Part shown: positions 26,888 to 37,377 of the stretch, piece by piece | Layout: each line of letters begins with the position of its first letter | How positions within the stretch are numbered: the stretch's first letter is position 1 | Notes under the pieces: model-generated | Databases searched by the model: none | Told to the model about the DNA's origin: nothing | The model's input: the letters and a program-made list of their open reading frames with translations, nothing else | Program-made: the position numbers and the translations under genes | Source of the DNA: an uncultured Burkholderiales bacterium | Lineage (GTDB): Bacteria > Pseudomonadota > Gammaproteobacteria > Burkholderiales > Burkholderiaceae | NCBI GenBank assembly: GCA_946480465.1 | Contig: CAMLJY010000008.1 | Coordinates: forward strand, 1-64,000 | Reading direction: 5' to 3' | DNA length: 64,000 nucleotides

Positions 26888-27790
26888 TCACCCCTTGGGC
26901 GCCAGCTGCTCCCAGATGCGCTCGACCATGTCGTGGCCGCGATCGGCGGCGCGGTAGAGCCGCACCTCCAGCTCGCAGCACCACTTCGCGGAGCCCGCGG
27001 CGACCAGGCGCCCTTCCTTCACCTCTCGCAGGGTCGAGCTCTGCGGCAGCCAGCCCAGGCCGTGGCCGGCCAGCACCATGGCCTTCAGCGCCTCGGCCAT
27101 GTGGGTGTCGAAGCGCCGCGTCAGGTGAAAGGGCTCGCCGGCATTGAGCAGGATCATCTCGACCACCTGGCCCAGGTAGGCCCCCGAGGAGTAGGACAGG
27201 AAGGGCATCACGGCCCCGGGGCGACCCGGCACCTTGAAGCGCGGCGCACCGCTGGGCAGCGGCACGGAATACGGCGCCATGCGTTCGGTGGCGAGCCTCA
27301 GGTGCGGGAAGCGCTTCGAGTCCAGCAGCACCGGCAGCTGCGGATGGTGGTAGGCCAGCAGCAGGTCGGTGGCGCCTTCGGTGAGCGCCAGGGCGCCGTC
27401 GGCCACGTTGACGGCATTGACGTGCGCCAGCACGTCGCCCAGGGCCGCGCGCACCTGGTTGAGCCACTGCGGAAAGAACGTAACGGACAGCGTGTGCGCC
27501 ACCGAGAAGCGGATCAGGCTCTCGGCCACCGCGGTCTGGCCGCGCAGCAGCGCACGCATGTCGTAGGTGCGGCGGAGCATGTCGATCGCAAACTCGCGAA
27601 AGATGCGGCCGGACGGCGTCAGCTGCACGCGCGAGCCGCGCCGGTCCACCAGCTCCACGCCCAGCCACTCCTCCAGCGACTGCATGTGGCGGCTGAAGGT
27701 GGGTTGCGAGACGTTGCGCCGTTCGGCGGCCTTGGCGAATCCCTTCGCGTCCGCGAGGGTGAGGAAGTCTTCGATCCACCTGACTTGCAT
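26888..27790 (-). CDS. LysR-family transcriptional regulator divergent from the aspartase gene
   Basis: A 300-residue protein with an N-terminal HTH (WIEDFLTLADAKGFAKAAER, then RNVSQPTFSRHMQSLEEWLG) and a LysR effector domain ending ERIWEQLAP. GGGAGG five bases before ATG 27790 fixes the start. The gene diverges from the aspartase gene with a 121-bp intergenic region, the classical arrangement for LysR autoregulation and activation of the divergent gene by the lyase's substrate or product. An A+T-rich patch with imperfect dyads (TCCAT at 27821-27825 and ATGGA at 27844-27848) lies between the two starts. Confidence 0.88.
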   Translation of the reverse strand: MQVRWIEDFLTLADAKGFAKAAERRNVSQPTFSRHMQSLEEWLGVELVDRRGSRVQLTPSGRIFREFAIDMLRRTYDMRALLRGQTAVAESLIRFSVAHTLSVTFFPQWLNQVRAALGDVLAHVNAVNVADGALALTEGATDLLLAYHHPQLPVLLDSKRFPHLRLATERMAPYSVPLPSGAPRFKVPGRPGAVMPFLSYSSGAYLGQVVEMILLNAGEPFHLTRRFDTHMAEALKAMVLAGHGLGWLPQSSTLREVKEGRLVAAGSAKWCCELEVRLYRAADRGHDMVERIWEQLAPKG

Positions 27791-27911
27791 GCTGCCTCCC
27801 GCTGATTCGGAAAATCGCGGTCCATTATGCAAAAAGTGAATTGATGGATTGGATTCCTTCCGCAGCACCGTAGGATCCATGCACTTTCCGCAACCAGCGC
27901 AGGCACCCGGC

Positions 27912-29324
<1,413 letters not shown>

Positions 29325-29465
29325 CGAACTTGAAAGCGGGCGGGGCCGACCTGCACTCCGTACCGGATGCACCGATGCGTCCGCCGGGTTCACCTCACGC
29401 CCGGCGATGCAGGCGCTGGGCATGGGCCCGTTCCGCCCACCGCCCTCGCCTGCTGATCGCTCGCG

Positions 29466-30464
29466 TCATCCGTTGAGCCACGCCATCCCGGCGGCCGGAT
29501 AGCGCATGCCCGCCACCGGCGTGGCCGCCAGCAATTCGGCGATCTGCCGCTGCTCGTCCGCGCTGAGCTCGATGGCCGCCGCCGCCGCGTTCTCGTCCAG
29601 CCGCCCGATGCTGCGCGTGCCCGGAATCGGCACGACATTCGGCCCGCGCGACAGCAGCCATGCCAAGGCCAATTGCGCCGGCGTGCAGCCGCGCGCCTGC
29701 GCCAGCGCCTTCACGGCATCGGCCAGGGTCAGGTTGTGCCGCAGGTTCTCACCCTGGAAACGCGGGTTGTGGCGGCGCCAGTCCTCGGCGGCCAGTTGAT
29801 CGGCGGCGCGGATCGCACCGGTCAGGAAACCGCGGCCCAGCGGGCTGTACGGCACCAGCGTGATGTCCAGCTGCAGGCACAGCGGCAGCAGCTCGGCTTC
29901 CACGTCCCGTGTCCACAGCGAGTACTCCGACTGCAAAGCCGCGATGGGATGCACCGCCGCCGCACGCCGCACGGTGGCGGGCGAGGCCTCGGACAGACCC
30001 AGGCAGCGCACCTTGCCGGCGCGCACCAGGTCGGCCATCGCACCCACGGTGTCCTCGATCGGCACGGCGGGATCCACGCGGTGCTGGTAGTAGAGGTCGA
30101 TGTGCTCCACGCCCAATCGCCGAAGGCTGGCCTCGCAGGCCGATCGCACGTAGTCCGGCCGGCCGTCGACGCCGCGGACGGCGCCGTCCGCGACACCCAC
30201 GATGCCGAACTTGGTCGCCAGGACGACGTCGTCGCGCCGGGTCTTCAACACCTGCGACAGCAGGCGTTCATTGGCGCCGGCGCCGTACATGTCGGAGGTG
30301 TCGAGAAAGTTGATGCCGCGGTCCAGCGCATGGTGGAGCACGGCGACCGACTGCGCGTCGTCCGCCGGACCGTAGAAGGCCGACATGCCCATGCAACCGA
30401 GGCCGATGGCCGAGACCTGCAGGCCGCTGCGGCCGAGCGTGCGGCGGGGATAGAACGTGTTCAT
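29466..30464 (-). CDS. Aldo/keto reductase
   Basis: A 332-residue NADPH-dependent oxidoreductase of the AKR superfamily. Visible elements: [13 protein letters not shown] near the N-terminus, [17 protein letters not shown] (Asp and catalytic Tyr), VVLATKFGI (catalytic Lys), YYQHRVDP (His replacing the usual DL.. H position), and [18 protein letters not shown] (NADP-phosphate binding). It probably reduces an aldehyde or ketone. GGAGG seven bases upstream sets ATG 30464. It is divergent from an AraC-family gene that probably controls it through tandem sites at 30531-30563. Confidence 0.92.
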   Translation of the reverse strand: MNTFYPRRTLGRSGLQVSAIGLGCMGMSAFYGPADDAQSVAVLHHALDRGINFLDTSDMYGAGANERLLSQVLKTRRDDVVLATKFGIVGVADGAVRGVDGRPDYVRSACEASLRRLGVEHIDLYYQHRVDPAVPIEDTVGAMADLVRAGKVRCLGLSEASPATVRRAAAVHPIAALQSEYSLWTRDVEAELLPLCLQLDITLVPYSPLGRGFLTGAIRAADQLAAEDWRRHNPRFQGENLRHNLTLADAVKALAQARGCTPAQLALAWLLSRGPNVVPIPGTRSIGRLDENAAAAAIELSADEQRQIAELLAATPVAGMRYPAAGMAWLNG

Positions 30465-30530
30465 GCAGAAACCTCCGGGAGCGAGTGCAACGATGGCGGC
30501 CAGTGTGGCTGCCGCCCCGGCGTGGGCGTG

Positions 30531-30563
30531 TGCCCGATCCTCGGCAATACCTGCCCGATCCTC
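30531..30563. promoter_or_regulatory. Tandem TGCCCGATCCTC sites between AKR and araC-type genes (candidate operator)
   Basis: TGCCCGATCCTC occurs perfectly at 30531-30542 and 30552-30563, 21 bp apart (two helical turns). It lies in the 155-bp divergent region, 57 bp before the AraC-family ATG and 67 bp before the AKR ATG. AraC-family activators characteristically bind direct repeats with this spacing. Confidence 0.7.
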
Positions 30564-30619
30564 CGAAGCCGCAGCACCGCCCGCCGGGGCACGGGCCGGC
30601 CTGGTCAAGAATCGGCGCC

Positions 30620-31525
30620 ATGCAGACACCCTTGTCCGTGCCGCCTGAACTGATCGCGCTGGTCAGCGAATTCGCGCCGGCCGATGGCGTGCACGACACC
30701 GCCATTCCCGGCCTGCAATTGCTGCGGCTGAATGAACCCGGCGCGCGCCTGCCGGCGCGTTATGAACCGGGGTGGGTGATCGTCGTGCAGGGCCGCAAGC
30801 AGGCAACGCTGGGCCGGCAGACGCTGGTGTACGACGCGCTGCACCACCTGGTGGTCAGCGTCACGGTACTGCCGCTGTCCCAGGTGATCGAGGCCTCGCC
30901 CGAGCGGCCCTACCTGTGCGTGCGGCTGCAGGTGGATCCGCGCGAGATCGGCAGCCTGGTGATGGCATCGGCCGACCCCTTGCCGCCGGCCACGCCGGCG
31001 CAGGGGCTGGAGCTGGCGCGCACCTCGCCCGAACTGCTGGACGCCACGCTGCGCCTGCTGCGGCTGCTGAGGACGCCGCGCGACGCGCCGGTGCTGGCGC
31101 CGCTGGTGCTGCGCGAGATCCACTACCGGGTGCTGACCGGCGAACTGGGGCCGCGGCTGCGGCTGCTGTCGCTGGCCGACAGCCATGCGCAGCGCATCGC
31201 GCGGGCCATCGACCTGCTGAAGCGCCGCTTCGCCGAGCCGCTGCGGGTGGAAGACATCGCCCGTGCCGCGGCGATGAGCCCGTCCAGCTTCCACCAGCAT
31301 TTCAAGCAGGTCACCACGATGTCGCCGCTGCAGTACCAGAAGCAGCTGCGGCTGCACCAGGCGCGCAGCCTGATGCTGGGCCAGGGGCTGGACGTGGCCG
31401 AGGCCGGGCACCGCGTGGGCTACGAAAGCGCGTCGCAGTTCAGCCGCGAGTACCGGCGCATGTTCGGCGCGCCGCCGCGGGCGGAAGTGCGCCGCACGAG
31501 GGAGGTGGCGGCCGCCGGGGCGTGA
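30620..31525 (+). CDS. AraC-family transcriptional regulator
   Basis: A 301-residue protein. The N-terminal AraC_N cupin-like domain includes [20 protein letters not shown] and [20 protein letters not shown]. The C-terminal part has two HTH motifs: [20 protein letters not shown] preceding [20 protein letters not shown], and [21 protein letters not shown]. This subfamily typically sits divergent from oxidoreductase genes such as aldo/keto reductases and activates them in response to an aldehyde or oxidant. The divergent AKR gene and the 21-bp-spaced tandem sites support that here. Confidence 0.9.
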   Translation: MQTPLSVPPELIALVSEFAPADGVHDTAIPGLQLLRLNEPGARLPARYEPGWVIVVQGRKQATLGRQTLVYDALHHLVVSVTVLPLSQVIEASPERPYLCVRLQVDPREIGSLVMASADPLPPATPAQGLELARTSPELLDATLRLLRLLRTPRDAPVLAPLVLREIHYRVLTGELGPRLRLLSLADSHAQRIARAIDLLKRRFAEPLRVEDIARAAAMSPSSFHQHFKQVTTMSPLQYQKQLRLHQARSLMLGQGLDVAEAGHRVGYESASQFSREYRRMFGAPPRAEVRRTREVAAAGA

Positions 31526-31757
31526 GCAGCTGGCGGGCCACGCCGCCGGTCAGCAGTTGCCGAACCTCGTCACGTCGCAATCGTCCGCAAACCGGTTGCT
31601 GGCCTCCAGCGTGAGGCTCCGGTGATGCCGCTGACGTTGTGCGAACGGTGGCCCGCGGCCAGCCATCGGCACGGCTGTCGCCCAGGCGCCGTCGCGGACG
31701 CCATGCCGGGCGTAGGCTCGGCCTGTCCGCCCGGTCCACCCCGAACATCCGCCCGCC

Positions 31758-33785
31758 ATGCCCGACACCGCCACCCGCCCGCCCTTCGTTCCCCGCATCC
31801 GCCTCTACCGGCAGTGGCTGGCCCGTGAACGCGGGCTGCGCTTCGCCGACTACGAGTCGATGCGCCGCTGGTCGGTGGAGGACCTGCCGGCCTTCTGGCA
31901 GAGCATCTGGGACTTCGAGCGCCTGCAATCGCCCACGCCGCACCACGCGGTGCTGGCGCAGGCCCACATGCCGGGTGCGCAGTGGTTTCCCGGCGCGCAG
32001 GTGAACTACGCGCAGCAGGTACTGCGGCACGTGGATGCGGCGCATGGCGCGGGGCAGCCGGCGATCGTCAGCGACGACGAACGCGGCCAGGTGCGCGAGA
32101 TGTCCTGGCCCGAGCTGCGGCGCCAGGTGGCGGCGCTGGCGCTGGCCTTGCGCGAGCAGGGCGTGCAGCGCGGCGACCGCGTGGCCGCCTACCTGCCGAA
32201 CGTGCCGGAGACCGTGGTCGCCTTCCTCGCGTGCGCCAGCATCGGCGCGGTGTGGAGCGTATGCGCGCCGGACATGGGCACGCAGGCGGTGGTCGACCGC
32301 TTCCGCCAGATCACGCCGCGGGTGCTGATCGCGGCCGATGGCGTGCACTACGCCGGCCGCCCTCTGGACCGCAGCGCCACGGTGGCCGAGCTGCGGGCCG
32401 CGCTGCCGACCGTGCGGACTTGCATCGTGCTGCGCACGCCCTTTGCGTCGGCCCAGGTGCCCGGGGCCGATGGCTTCGCCGACCTGGTCGCCCGCGACGG
32501 CGATGCCACCGCCGCCTTCGCGCCCGAGTGGCTGCCTTTCGAGCACCCGCTGTGGATCGTCTATTCCAGCGGCACCACCGGCCTGCCGAAGGCGCTGGTG
32601 CATGGCCACGGCGGCATCCTGCTGGCCGCCGCGGCGGGCGCCCTGCACTACGACATCGGCGCGAGCAGCGACGCCAACAACCTCGGCGAGCGCTACCACT
32701 GGTACAGCTCCACCGGCTGGATCATGTGGAACGGCCAGGTCAGCGCGCTGACCGGCGGCACCACCATCTGCCTCTACGACGGCAGCCCCGCCGGCCCGAA
32801 GGACGCGCCGGACTGGGGCGTGCTGTGGCGCTTTGCCGCGCGGCACCGCGTCACGCTGTTCGGCGCCGGCGCGGCCTTCTACGCCAACTGCATGAAGTCC
32901 GGCCTGCGGCTGGCGGACTGCGGCGACCTGTCGCGCGTGCGCGCCCTCGGCAGCACCGGCTCGCCGCTGGCCGAGGACGTGCAGCGCTGGGGCAGCGCGC
33001 AGTTCGCGGCGCTGGGCACGCCGGACATCTGGTGGAACAACATCTCCGGCGGCACCGACTTCTGCGCCGCGGTGATCGGCGGCCACCGCGAGCTGCCGCT
33101 GCAGCCCGGCCGCATGCAATGCCGCCACCTGGGCTGCGCGGTGGAGGCCTGGAACGACGCCGGGCAGGCGGTGCTCGGCGAGGTGGGCGAGCTGGTCATC
33201 ACCCAGCCGATGCCCTCGATGCCGCTGTACCTGTGGGCGGACGAGGACAACCGGCGTTATCTCTCGAGCTACTTCGACGTCTACCCCGGCGTCTGGCGCC
33301 ACGGCGACTGGCTGTCGATCGGCGAAGACGGCAGCTGCGTGATCTACGGCCGCAGCGACGCCACCATCAACCGCCATGGCCTGCGCATGGGCACCAGCGA
33401 GATCTACACCGCGGTGGAAGGCCTGCCCGAGGTGCTGGACTCGATGGTGGTCGACCTGGAGTACCTGGGCCGGCCGAGCTGGATGGCGCTGTTCGTCGTG
33501 CTGCGCCCGGGCCACGCGCTGGACGCGGCGATGGACGCGAAGATCCGCGACGCGGTCAGGCAGCGCCTGAGCCCGCGCTTCGTGCCCGATGCCATCGTCG
33601 CCGCGCCCGAGATCCCGCGCACCTTGTCAGGCAAGAAGCAGGAGGTGCCGATCAAGAAGCTCTTCCTCGGCCAGCCGCTGGAACGCGTGGTGAATCGGGA
33701 TGCGATGGCGAACCCGCAGTGCCTGGACTGGTATGCCGAGCAGGCGGCGCGGCATGCCGCGGCCGCGCCGCCGCCCACGGCGTGA
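31758..33785 (+). CDS. Acetoacetyl-CoA synthetase (acetoacetate-CoA ligase)
   Basis: A 675-residue ANL-superfamily ligase of normal length for the family. Motifs are WIVYSSGTTGLPKALVHGHG (ATP-binding P-loop), GSTGSPL, WWNNISGGTDFC (family-typical), YGRSDATINRHGLRMGTSEI (hinge and adenylation region) and PRTLSGKKQEVPIKKL (catalytic Lys). It activates acetoacetate with ATP and CoA for polyhydroxybutyrate, sterol-like or ketone-body use. The fumarylacetoacetase at the left edge produces acetoacetate, a possible metabolic link. No ribosome-binding site is obvious, but ATG 31758 fits the family N-terminus (RIRLYRQWL follows). Confidence 0.93.
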   Translation: MPDTATRPPFVPRIRLYRQWLARERGLRFADYESMRRWSVEDLPAFWQSIWDFERLQSPTPHHAVLAQAHMPGAQWFPGAQVNYAQQVLRHVDAAHGAGQPAIVSDDERGQVREMSWPELRRQVAALALALREQGVQRGDRVAAYLPNVPETVVAFLACASIGAVWSVCAPDMGTQAVVDRFRQITPRVLIAADGVHYAGRPLDRSATVAELRAALPTVRTCIVLRTPFASAQVPGADGFADLVARDGDATAAFAPEWLPFEHPLWIVYSSGTTGLPKALVHGHGGILLAAAAGALHYDIGASSDANNLGERYHWYSSTGWIMWNGQVSALTGGTTICLYDGSPAGPKDAPDWGVLWRFAARHRVTLFGAGAAFYANCMKSGLRLADCGDLSRVRALGSTGSPLAEDVQRWGSAQFAALGTPDIWWNNISGGTDFCAAVIGGHRELPLQPGRMQCRHLGCAVEAWNDAGQAVLGEVGELVITQPMPSMPLYLWADEDNRRYLSSYFDVYPGVWRHGDWLSIGEDGSCVIYGRSDATINRHGLRMGTSEIYTAVEGLPEVLDSMVVDLEYLGRPSWMALFVVLRPGHALDAAMDAKIRDAVRQRLSPRFVPDAIVAAPEIPRTLSGKKQEVPIKKLFLGQPLERVVNRDAMANPQCLDWYAEQAARHAAAAPPPTA

Positions 33786-33861
33786 TGCCGCGACGGCCAG
33801 GATCGGCTGGGCAGCCGGCATAGGATGCGCGCCTCACGCACAACCCACGGGAGCCTCATCC

Positions 33862-34449
33862 ATGAACAAGCGCCACTTCCTCGCCGCCTCCAGCCTCGCC
33901 GGCCTGCTGCCTGCCGCCGGCACCGTGCTGGCCGCCGCGCCGGCCGCCTCGCGCCAGCCGGCGCTGCTGACCGTCACCGGCGCCGTCGGCAAGACCAACC
34001 GCGGCGCCTTCGATCCGGTGATCGACCAGATGATGGGCAAGCAGGGCATCAAGTTCGACAAGGCCTTCGCCTTCGACGCCGCCGCGCTCGCCAAGCTGCC
34101 GGCGGTGACGATCAAGCCCACGCTGGAGTACGACGGCAAGGAGCACACGCTGCGCGGGCCGCTGCTCACCAGCGTGCTGGCCGCCGCCGGCGTCGCCGGC
34201 AGCGCCGTGCAGCTGGGGCTGCGCGCGGTGGACGGCTACAACGTCGGCATCAGCCTGGCCGACGCGACCGCCTACCGCATGATCGTCGCCACCCACATCG
34301 ACGGCAAGCCGATGGCGCTGGGCGGCCTGGGCCCGCAATGGGCCGTGTACGACGCCGACCGCGTCGCGCCCTTCAAGGACAAGCCGCTGAAGGAACGCTT
34401 CGGCCTGTGCCCGTGGGGGCTGTACCACATCGACGTCAAGGCGGCCTGA
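33862..34449 (+). CDS. Exported SUOX-fold (molybdopterin oxidoreductase-like) small protein
   Basis: A 195-residue protein with signal peptide FLAASSLAGLLPAAGTVLAA. The mature part resembles the oxidoreductase molybdopterin-binding domain in miniature: LEYDGKEHTLRGPLLTSVL, VDGYNVGISLADAT, and a C-terminal CPWGLYHIDV. The cysteine that coordinates molybdenum in sulfite oxidase and YedY is not at its usual place; the only cysteine is near the C-terminus. The cofactor may therefore be absent, with the fold used for another periplasmic role. GGGAG lies eight bases before the ATG. It follows the acetoacetyl-CoA synthetase gene by 76 bp. Confidence 0.78.
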   Translation: MNKRHFLAASSLAGLLPAAGTVLAAAPAASRQPALLTVTGAVGKTNRGAFDPVIDQMMGKQGIKFDKAFAFDAAALAKLPAVTIKPTLEYDGKEHTLRGPLLTSVLAAAGVAGSAVQLGLRAVDGYNVGISLADATAYRMIVATHIDGKPMALGGLGPQWAVYDADRVAPFKDKPLKERFGLCPWGLYHIDVKAA

Positions 34450-34471
34450 GCGGGGACGCTTCTTTCCTCGG

Positions 34472-35470
34472 TTATTCGATCCAGCGCGGAAAGTAGCCCA
34501 GCCGGTCCTGCACCAGTGCATCGTGGGCCGGCACCACCACCAGCGCCGGGTCGCGCCGCTGCGCGGCGCGGATCAGGTCGATGGTGTGCCGGGTGCGCTC
34601 GGCGTCCGCATCGACCAGCTGGCGCGCCGGCCAGAACTTGGGCCGGCCCTGCGCCAGGGCCAGCGTCGTCCACACCACGTCGCCGACGAAGAAGAAGCGC
34701 CGGCCCGACGACACGGTGACGAAGACGCCCAATGAACCGGGTGTGTGCCCGGCCATCGGCACCGCGACGACGCGGCCGTCGCCGAACAGGTCCTCGCTGC
34801 GCTCGAAGCCCTCGAAGGCGGGGCCGGCGAACGCCATCGCTTGCCAGCGCAACGCCGGCGAGCCGACCTGCGACGGCCACGCCGTGCCGATGCCGCTGCG
34901 CGCGGCGCGCACGGTGGCCAGCTCGGCCTCGGCCGCCCAGACCTCGGCCCCGGGAAAGTCCTCGAGGCCGCTGGCATGGTCCCAGTGCGCATGCGTCAGC
35001 ACGATGCGCTGCACGGCACCGAGGCCCGCGGCATCGAGCTGCCGGCGCACCGGATGCACCGCCTCGGGCGCGCGGAAGAACGGGCGGCCCCAGCGCGGCA
35101 TGTCCGCCGCGTACTGCTGCGCGATGCGCTGGCCGAGGCCGGTGTCGAGCAACAGGCGCCGGCCGCCGTGCTCGATGAGGAAGGCGGCGAAATTGGTGGT
35201 CGCCATCTCGCCGAATCGGCCGCCGGCGTACAGCATGCCTTCCCGCACCGGCAGGCTGGCGACCCGCACCACCGCCAGGCGCACCACGGGCGCCGCGGCC
35301 TCGCGGGCAGGCGCTGCCGCGGGTGCTGCCGTCGGTACTGCGGTGGATGGCACCGCGGCGGGCGGGGCGGCAAATGCCATCGCGCCGCAGGTCCACCCGA
35401 TCGCGATGCCGATCACGCCACGCACCACGGCCCGCGCCGCACCCGGCCATCCCTTCCATCTGCCCGCCAT
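34472..35470 (-). CDS. Exported metallo-beta-lactamase-fold hydrolase
   Basis: A 332-residue protein. The N-terminus has an export signal (VIGIAIGWTCGAMAFAAPPA) followed by an Ala/Pro linker, then an MBL-fold domain: LTHAHWDHASGLEDFPGAEV (HxHxDH zinc motif), AGHTPGS (third His), FVGDVVWT (bridging Asp) and VPAHDAL (last His). All metal ligands seem present. Relatives include lactonases and periplasmic hydrolases; the substrate is unknown. GGAGG six bases before ATG 35470 fixes the start. It is the target gene of the MerR-type promoter at 35518-35548. Confidence 0.88.
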   Translation of the reverse strand: MAGRWKGWPGAARAVVRGVIGIAIGWTCGAMAFAAPPAAVPSTAVPTAAPAAAPAREAAAPVVRLAVVRVASLPVREGMLYAGGRFGEMATTNFAAFLIEHGGRRLLLDTGLGQRIAQQYAADMPRWGRPFFRAPEAVHPVRRQLDAAGLGAVQRIVLTHAHWDHASGLEDFPGAEVWAAEAELATVRAARSGIGTAWPSQVGSPALRWQAMAFAGPAFEGFERSEDLFGDGRVVAVPMAGHTPGSLGVFVTVSSGRRFFFVGDVVWTTLALAQGRPKFWPARQLVDADAERTRHTIDLIRAAQRRDPALVVVPAHDALVQDRLGYFPRWIE

Positions 35471-35491
35471 CGCCGGACCTCCGTCACGAAA

Positions 35492-35505
35492 TCCCCCGTG
35501 GGGGA
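35492..35505. promoter_or_regulatory. Compact hairpin TCCCCC-GT-GGGGGA in the MBL-gene leader
   Basis: A perfect 6-bp inverted repeat with a 2-nt spacer lies between the predicted -10 element of the MerR-type promoter and the ATG at 35470. It would be transcribed in the short 5' leader, about 20 bp ahead of the start codon. Confidence 0.4.
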
Positions 35506-35517
35506 CGATGCGGGGCA

Positions 35518-35548
35518 GGTTAAAGCCTGGAGTAGAGTCCAAGGTCAA
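35518..35548 (-). promoter_or_regulatory. MerR-type promoter with long spacer driving the MBL-fold gene
   Basis: On the minus strand TTGACC (-35, complement of 35543-35548) is separated by 19 bp from TTAACC (-10, complement of 35518-35523). The spacer holds the imperfect dyad CCTTGGA-N6-TCCAGG. A strong -35, a 19-20-bp spacer and a dyad inside it are diagnostic of MerR-regulated promoters, and the ends resemble CueR-type sites (TTGACCTT...TTAACC). The divergent merR gene starts 24 bp away, and the predicted transcript would begin about 40 nt before the MBL start codon. Confidence 0.75.
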
Positions 35549-35571
35549 CCCCTTCCGGGCCGCAGGCGGCG

Positions 35572-35988
35572 ATGAACATCGGACAACTCGCGGAACAGAC
35601 CGGCGTCAGCGCCGACACGCTGCGCTACTACGAGCGCGAAGGCCTGATCGAGCCGCCGGCACGCGCACCCAACGGCTACCGCAGCTACCGCGAGGTGGAT
35701 GCCCAGCAGGTGCGCTTCGTGCGCAGCGCGCAGGCGCTCGGCTTCACGCTGGCCGAGATCCGCGGCATGCTGCCGCAGCTCAACGGCGGCCGCATGGACC
35801 GCCGCGCGATCGAGGCACACCTGCAGGCCAAGATCGCCGAGATCGACGGCCACATCCGCCAGATGCAGGCGAGAAAGCGCGAGCTGATCGCCACCTTCAA
35901 TGCGCTGAGCTGCCCGGTCGGCCAGCCGCTCACCGCCGCGCAGGCCACGCGCCGCGGCGCCACCCGCCGCAGCAGGGAGACCCGATGA
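35572..35988 (+). CDS. MerR-family transcriptional regulator
   Basis: A 138-residue protein. The N-terminal winged helix reads MNIGQLAEQTGVSADTLRYY then EREGLIEPPARAPNGYRSY, typical of MerR. A long dimerisation helix follows (AIEAHLQAKIAEIDGHIRQM). Only one cysteine is present (LSCPVGQ), so the paired-Cys metal sites of ZntR/CueR/MerR are missing and the inducer is probably not a thiophilic metal bound in the usual way. It is divergent from the MBL-fold gene with a MerR-type promoter between them. Its stop overlaps the start of the HD-GYP gene by 4 bp (ATGA), so the two are translationally coupled. Confidence 0.9.
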   Translation: MNIGQLAEQTGVSADTLRYYEREGLIEPPARAPNGYRSYREVDAQQVRFVRSAQALGFTLAEIRGMLPQLNGGRMDRRAIEAHLQAKIAEIDGHIRQMQARKRELIATFNALSCPVGQPLTAAQATRRGATRRSRETR

Positions 35989-37274
35989 ACGCACCGGCCG
36001 CCAAGCCCGGCGAACAGCTGATCGAACCCGGCCAGGTACGCGTGGGCGTGCACGTGCGCATCCCGCTGGGCTGGCTGGACCATCCCTTCCTGACGAACAA
36101 CTTCCTCGTCACGACCGAAGACCAGGTGCGCGAGATCCTGGCGCTGGGCGTGCCGGTGCTGTGCGACCCGAAGAAGAGCAAGGTGCCACCCGCCTCGGCG
36201 GCCGCGCCGGCCGCCGACCCCGCGGCCGAGCTGGAGCTGACCCTGCTGCGCCAGCGCCAGGAAGCGCAGCGCGAGGCCAAGGCCAAGCGCGCGCAGGTGA
36301 TGGCGGCCATGCGCGCCAAGCTGGACGTGGTGCAGAAGCAGTACATCTCCGCCGCGGAGCTGGCCGGCAACGCGTTCAAGCAGATGGGCTCGCGCCCCGC
36401 CCAAAGCGTGCAGGTGATGCGCGACGTGGCCTCGGCCTCCGCCGGTTCGCTGCTGGCCGATCCGGACTCGGCCATCATCCTCATCGCCGACAAGGCACAG
36501 CACCGCGGCGAGGTGGCGCACGCGCTGTCGGTGATGACGCTGTCGCTGCTGCTGGCCAAGGCGCTGGAGCTGAGCGAAGTGGAGGTCAAGCTGACCGGCA
36601 TGGCGGCGCTGCTGCACGACATCGGCCACTCGACGGTGAATCCGTCCATCCTGCGCAACCCGGCCCGCAACAAGCATGAGGAGGCGGTGTTCCAGACCCA
36701 CTGCCGCAGCGGCTTCGAGCAGTTGGCGGCGCTGGGGGCCTCGGTGCCGCCCTCGGTGGCCGAGGTGGCGCTGTACCACCACGAACGCGAGGACGGCACC
36801 GGCTTCCCGACCGCCCGGCGCGGCCCGCAAGTGCCCAAGCTGGCGAAGATCGTCGGCATCGCGAACCGCTTCGACAACCTCACCAACCCGATCGACCCGC
36901 GCGCCGCCGTCTCCCCCTTCGAGGCGCTGGGCGTGATGTGGGCGCGCGAGCGCACCGCCTTCGACGAGGTGATGCTGCAGACCTTCATCCGCACCATGGG
37001 CATCTACCCGCCGGGCACGCTGGTGCCGCTGTCGGACGGCCGCAGCGGCGTGGTGGTGGCCACCGCACCGCCCACCGCGCGCCTGTGCCCGCAGGTGCTG
37101 GTCTACGACCCCGACACGCCGCGCCGCGAGGCGCTGATCCTGGACCTGGCCGACCCCGAGACCGCACAGCAGCTGAAGGTGGACAAGGCCGTGCGCATGC
37201 AGGACCGCAGCGAGGACGAGCTGGACTACCTGCTGCCGCGGCGCAAGATGAGCTGGTTCAAGGGCGGGAACTGA
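35985..37274 (+). CDS. HD-GYP domain protein (putative cyclic-di-GMP phosphodiesterase) with DUF3391-like N-terminus
   Basis: A 429-residue protein. The N-terminal 120 or so residues (GQVRVGVHVRIPLGWLDHPF) resemble DUF3391, which commonly precedes HD-GYP domains. The HD-GYP domain follows: HRGEVAHALSVMTL, AALLHDIGHS (HD pair), HHEREDGTGFP (variant of HHE..DGxGYP, Phe for Tyr) and KIVGIANRFDNLT. The metal ligands appear intact, so hydrolysis of c-di-GMP is likely. A C-terminal beta-rich region (LVPLSDGRSGVVVAT) is also typical. ATG 35985 overlaps the merR stop, tying its expression to that regulator. Confidence 0.9.
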   Translation: MNAPAAKPGEQLIEPGQVRVGVHVRIPLGWLDHPFLTNNFLVTTEDQVREILALGVPVLCDPKKSKVPPASAAAPAADPAAELELTLLRQRQEAQREAKAKRAQVMAAMRAKLDVVQKQYISAAELAGNAFKQMGSRPAQSVQVMRDVASASAGSLLADPDSAIILIADKAQHRGEVAHALSVMTLSLLLAKALELSEVEVKLTGMAALLHDIGHSTVNPSILRNPARNKHEEAVFQTHCRSGFEQLAALGASVPPSVAEVALYHHEREDGTGFPTARRGPQVPKLAKIVGIANRFDNLTNPIDPRAAVSPFEALGVMWARERTAFDEVMLQTFIRTMGIYPPGTLVPLSDGRSGVVVATAPPTARLCPQVLVYDPDTPRREALILDLADPETAQQLKVDKAVRMQDRSEDELDYLLPRRKMSWFKGGN

Positions 37275-37377
37275 CCTCCGGATTGACCCTCGCCACGCGA
37301 GCCCCTGGCAGCCGCTTCTCGCAACAGGCGCTGGTGGACCGGTGGCTTGGCAGCGGAATGCGGTGGCTGCGGGGCGC

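Noticed and set aside
26888..27790. Treating the LysR gene divergent from aspA as starting at a far-upstream Met (27928)
   Set aside because: That start lies inside the aspA start region and lacks a ribosome-binding site; ATG 27790 has GGGAGG five bases upstream.
34581..37274. An 897-codon plus-strand frame ending with the HD-GYP sequence
   Set aside because: Only the HD-GYP part from ATG 35985 is real; upstream it runs antisense to the MBL gene and out of frame with merR.
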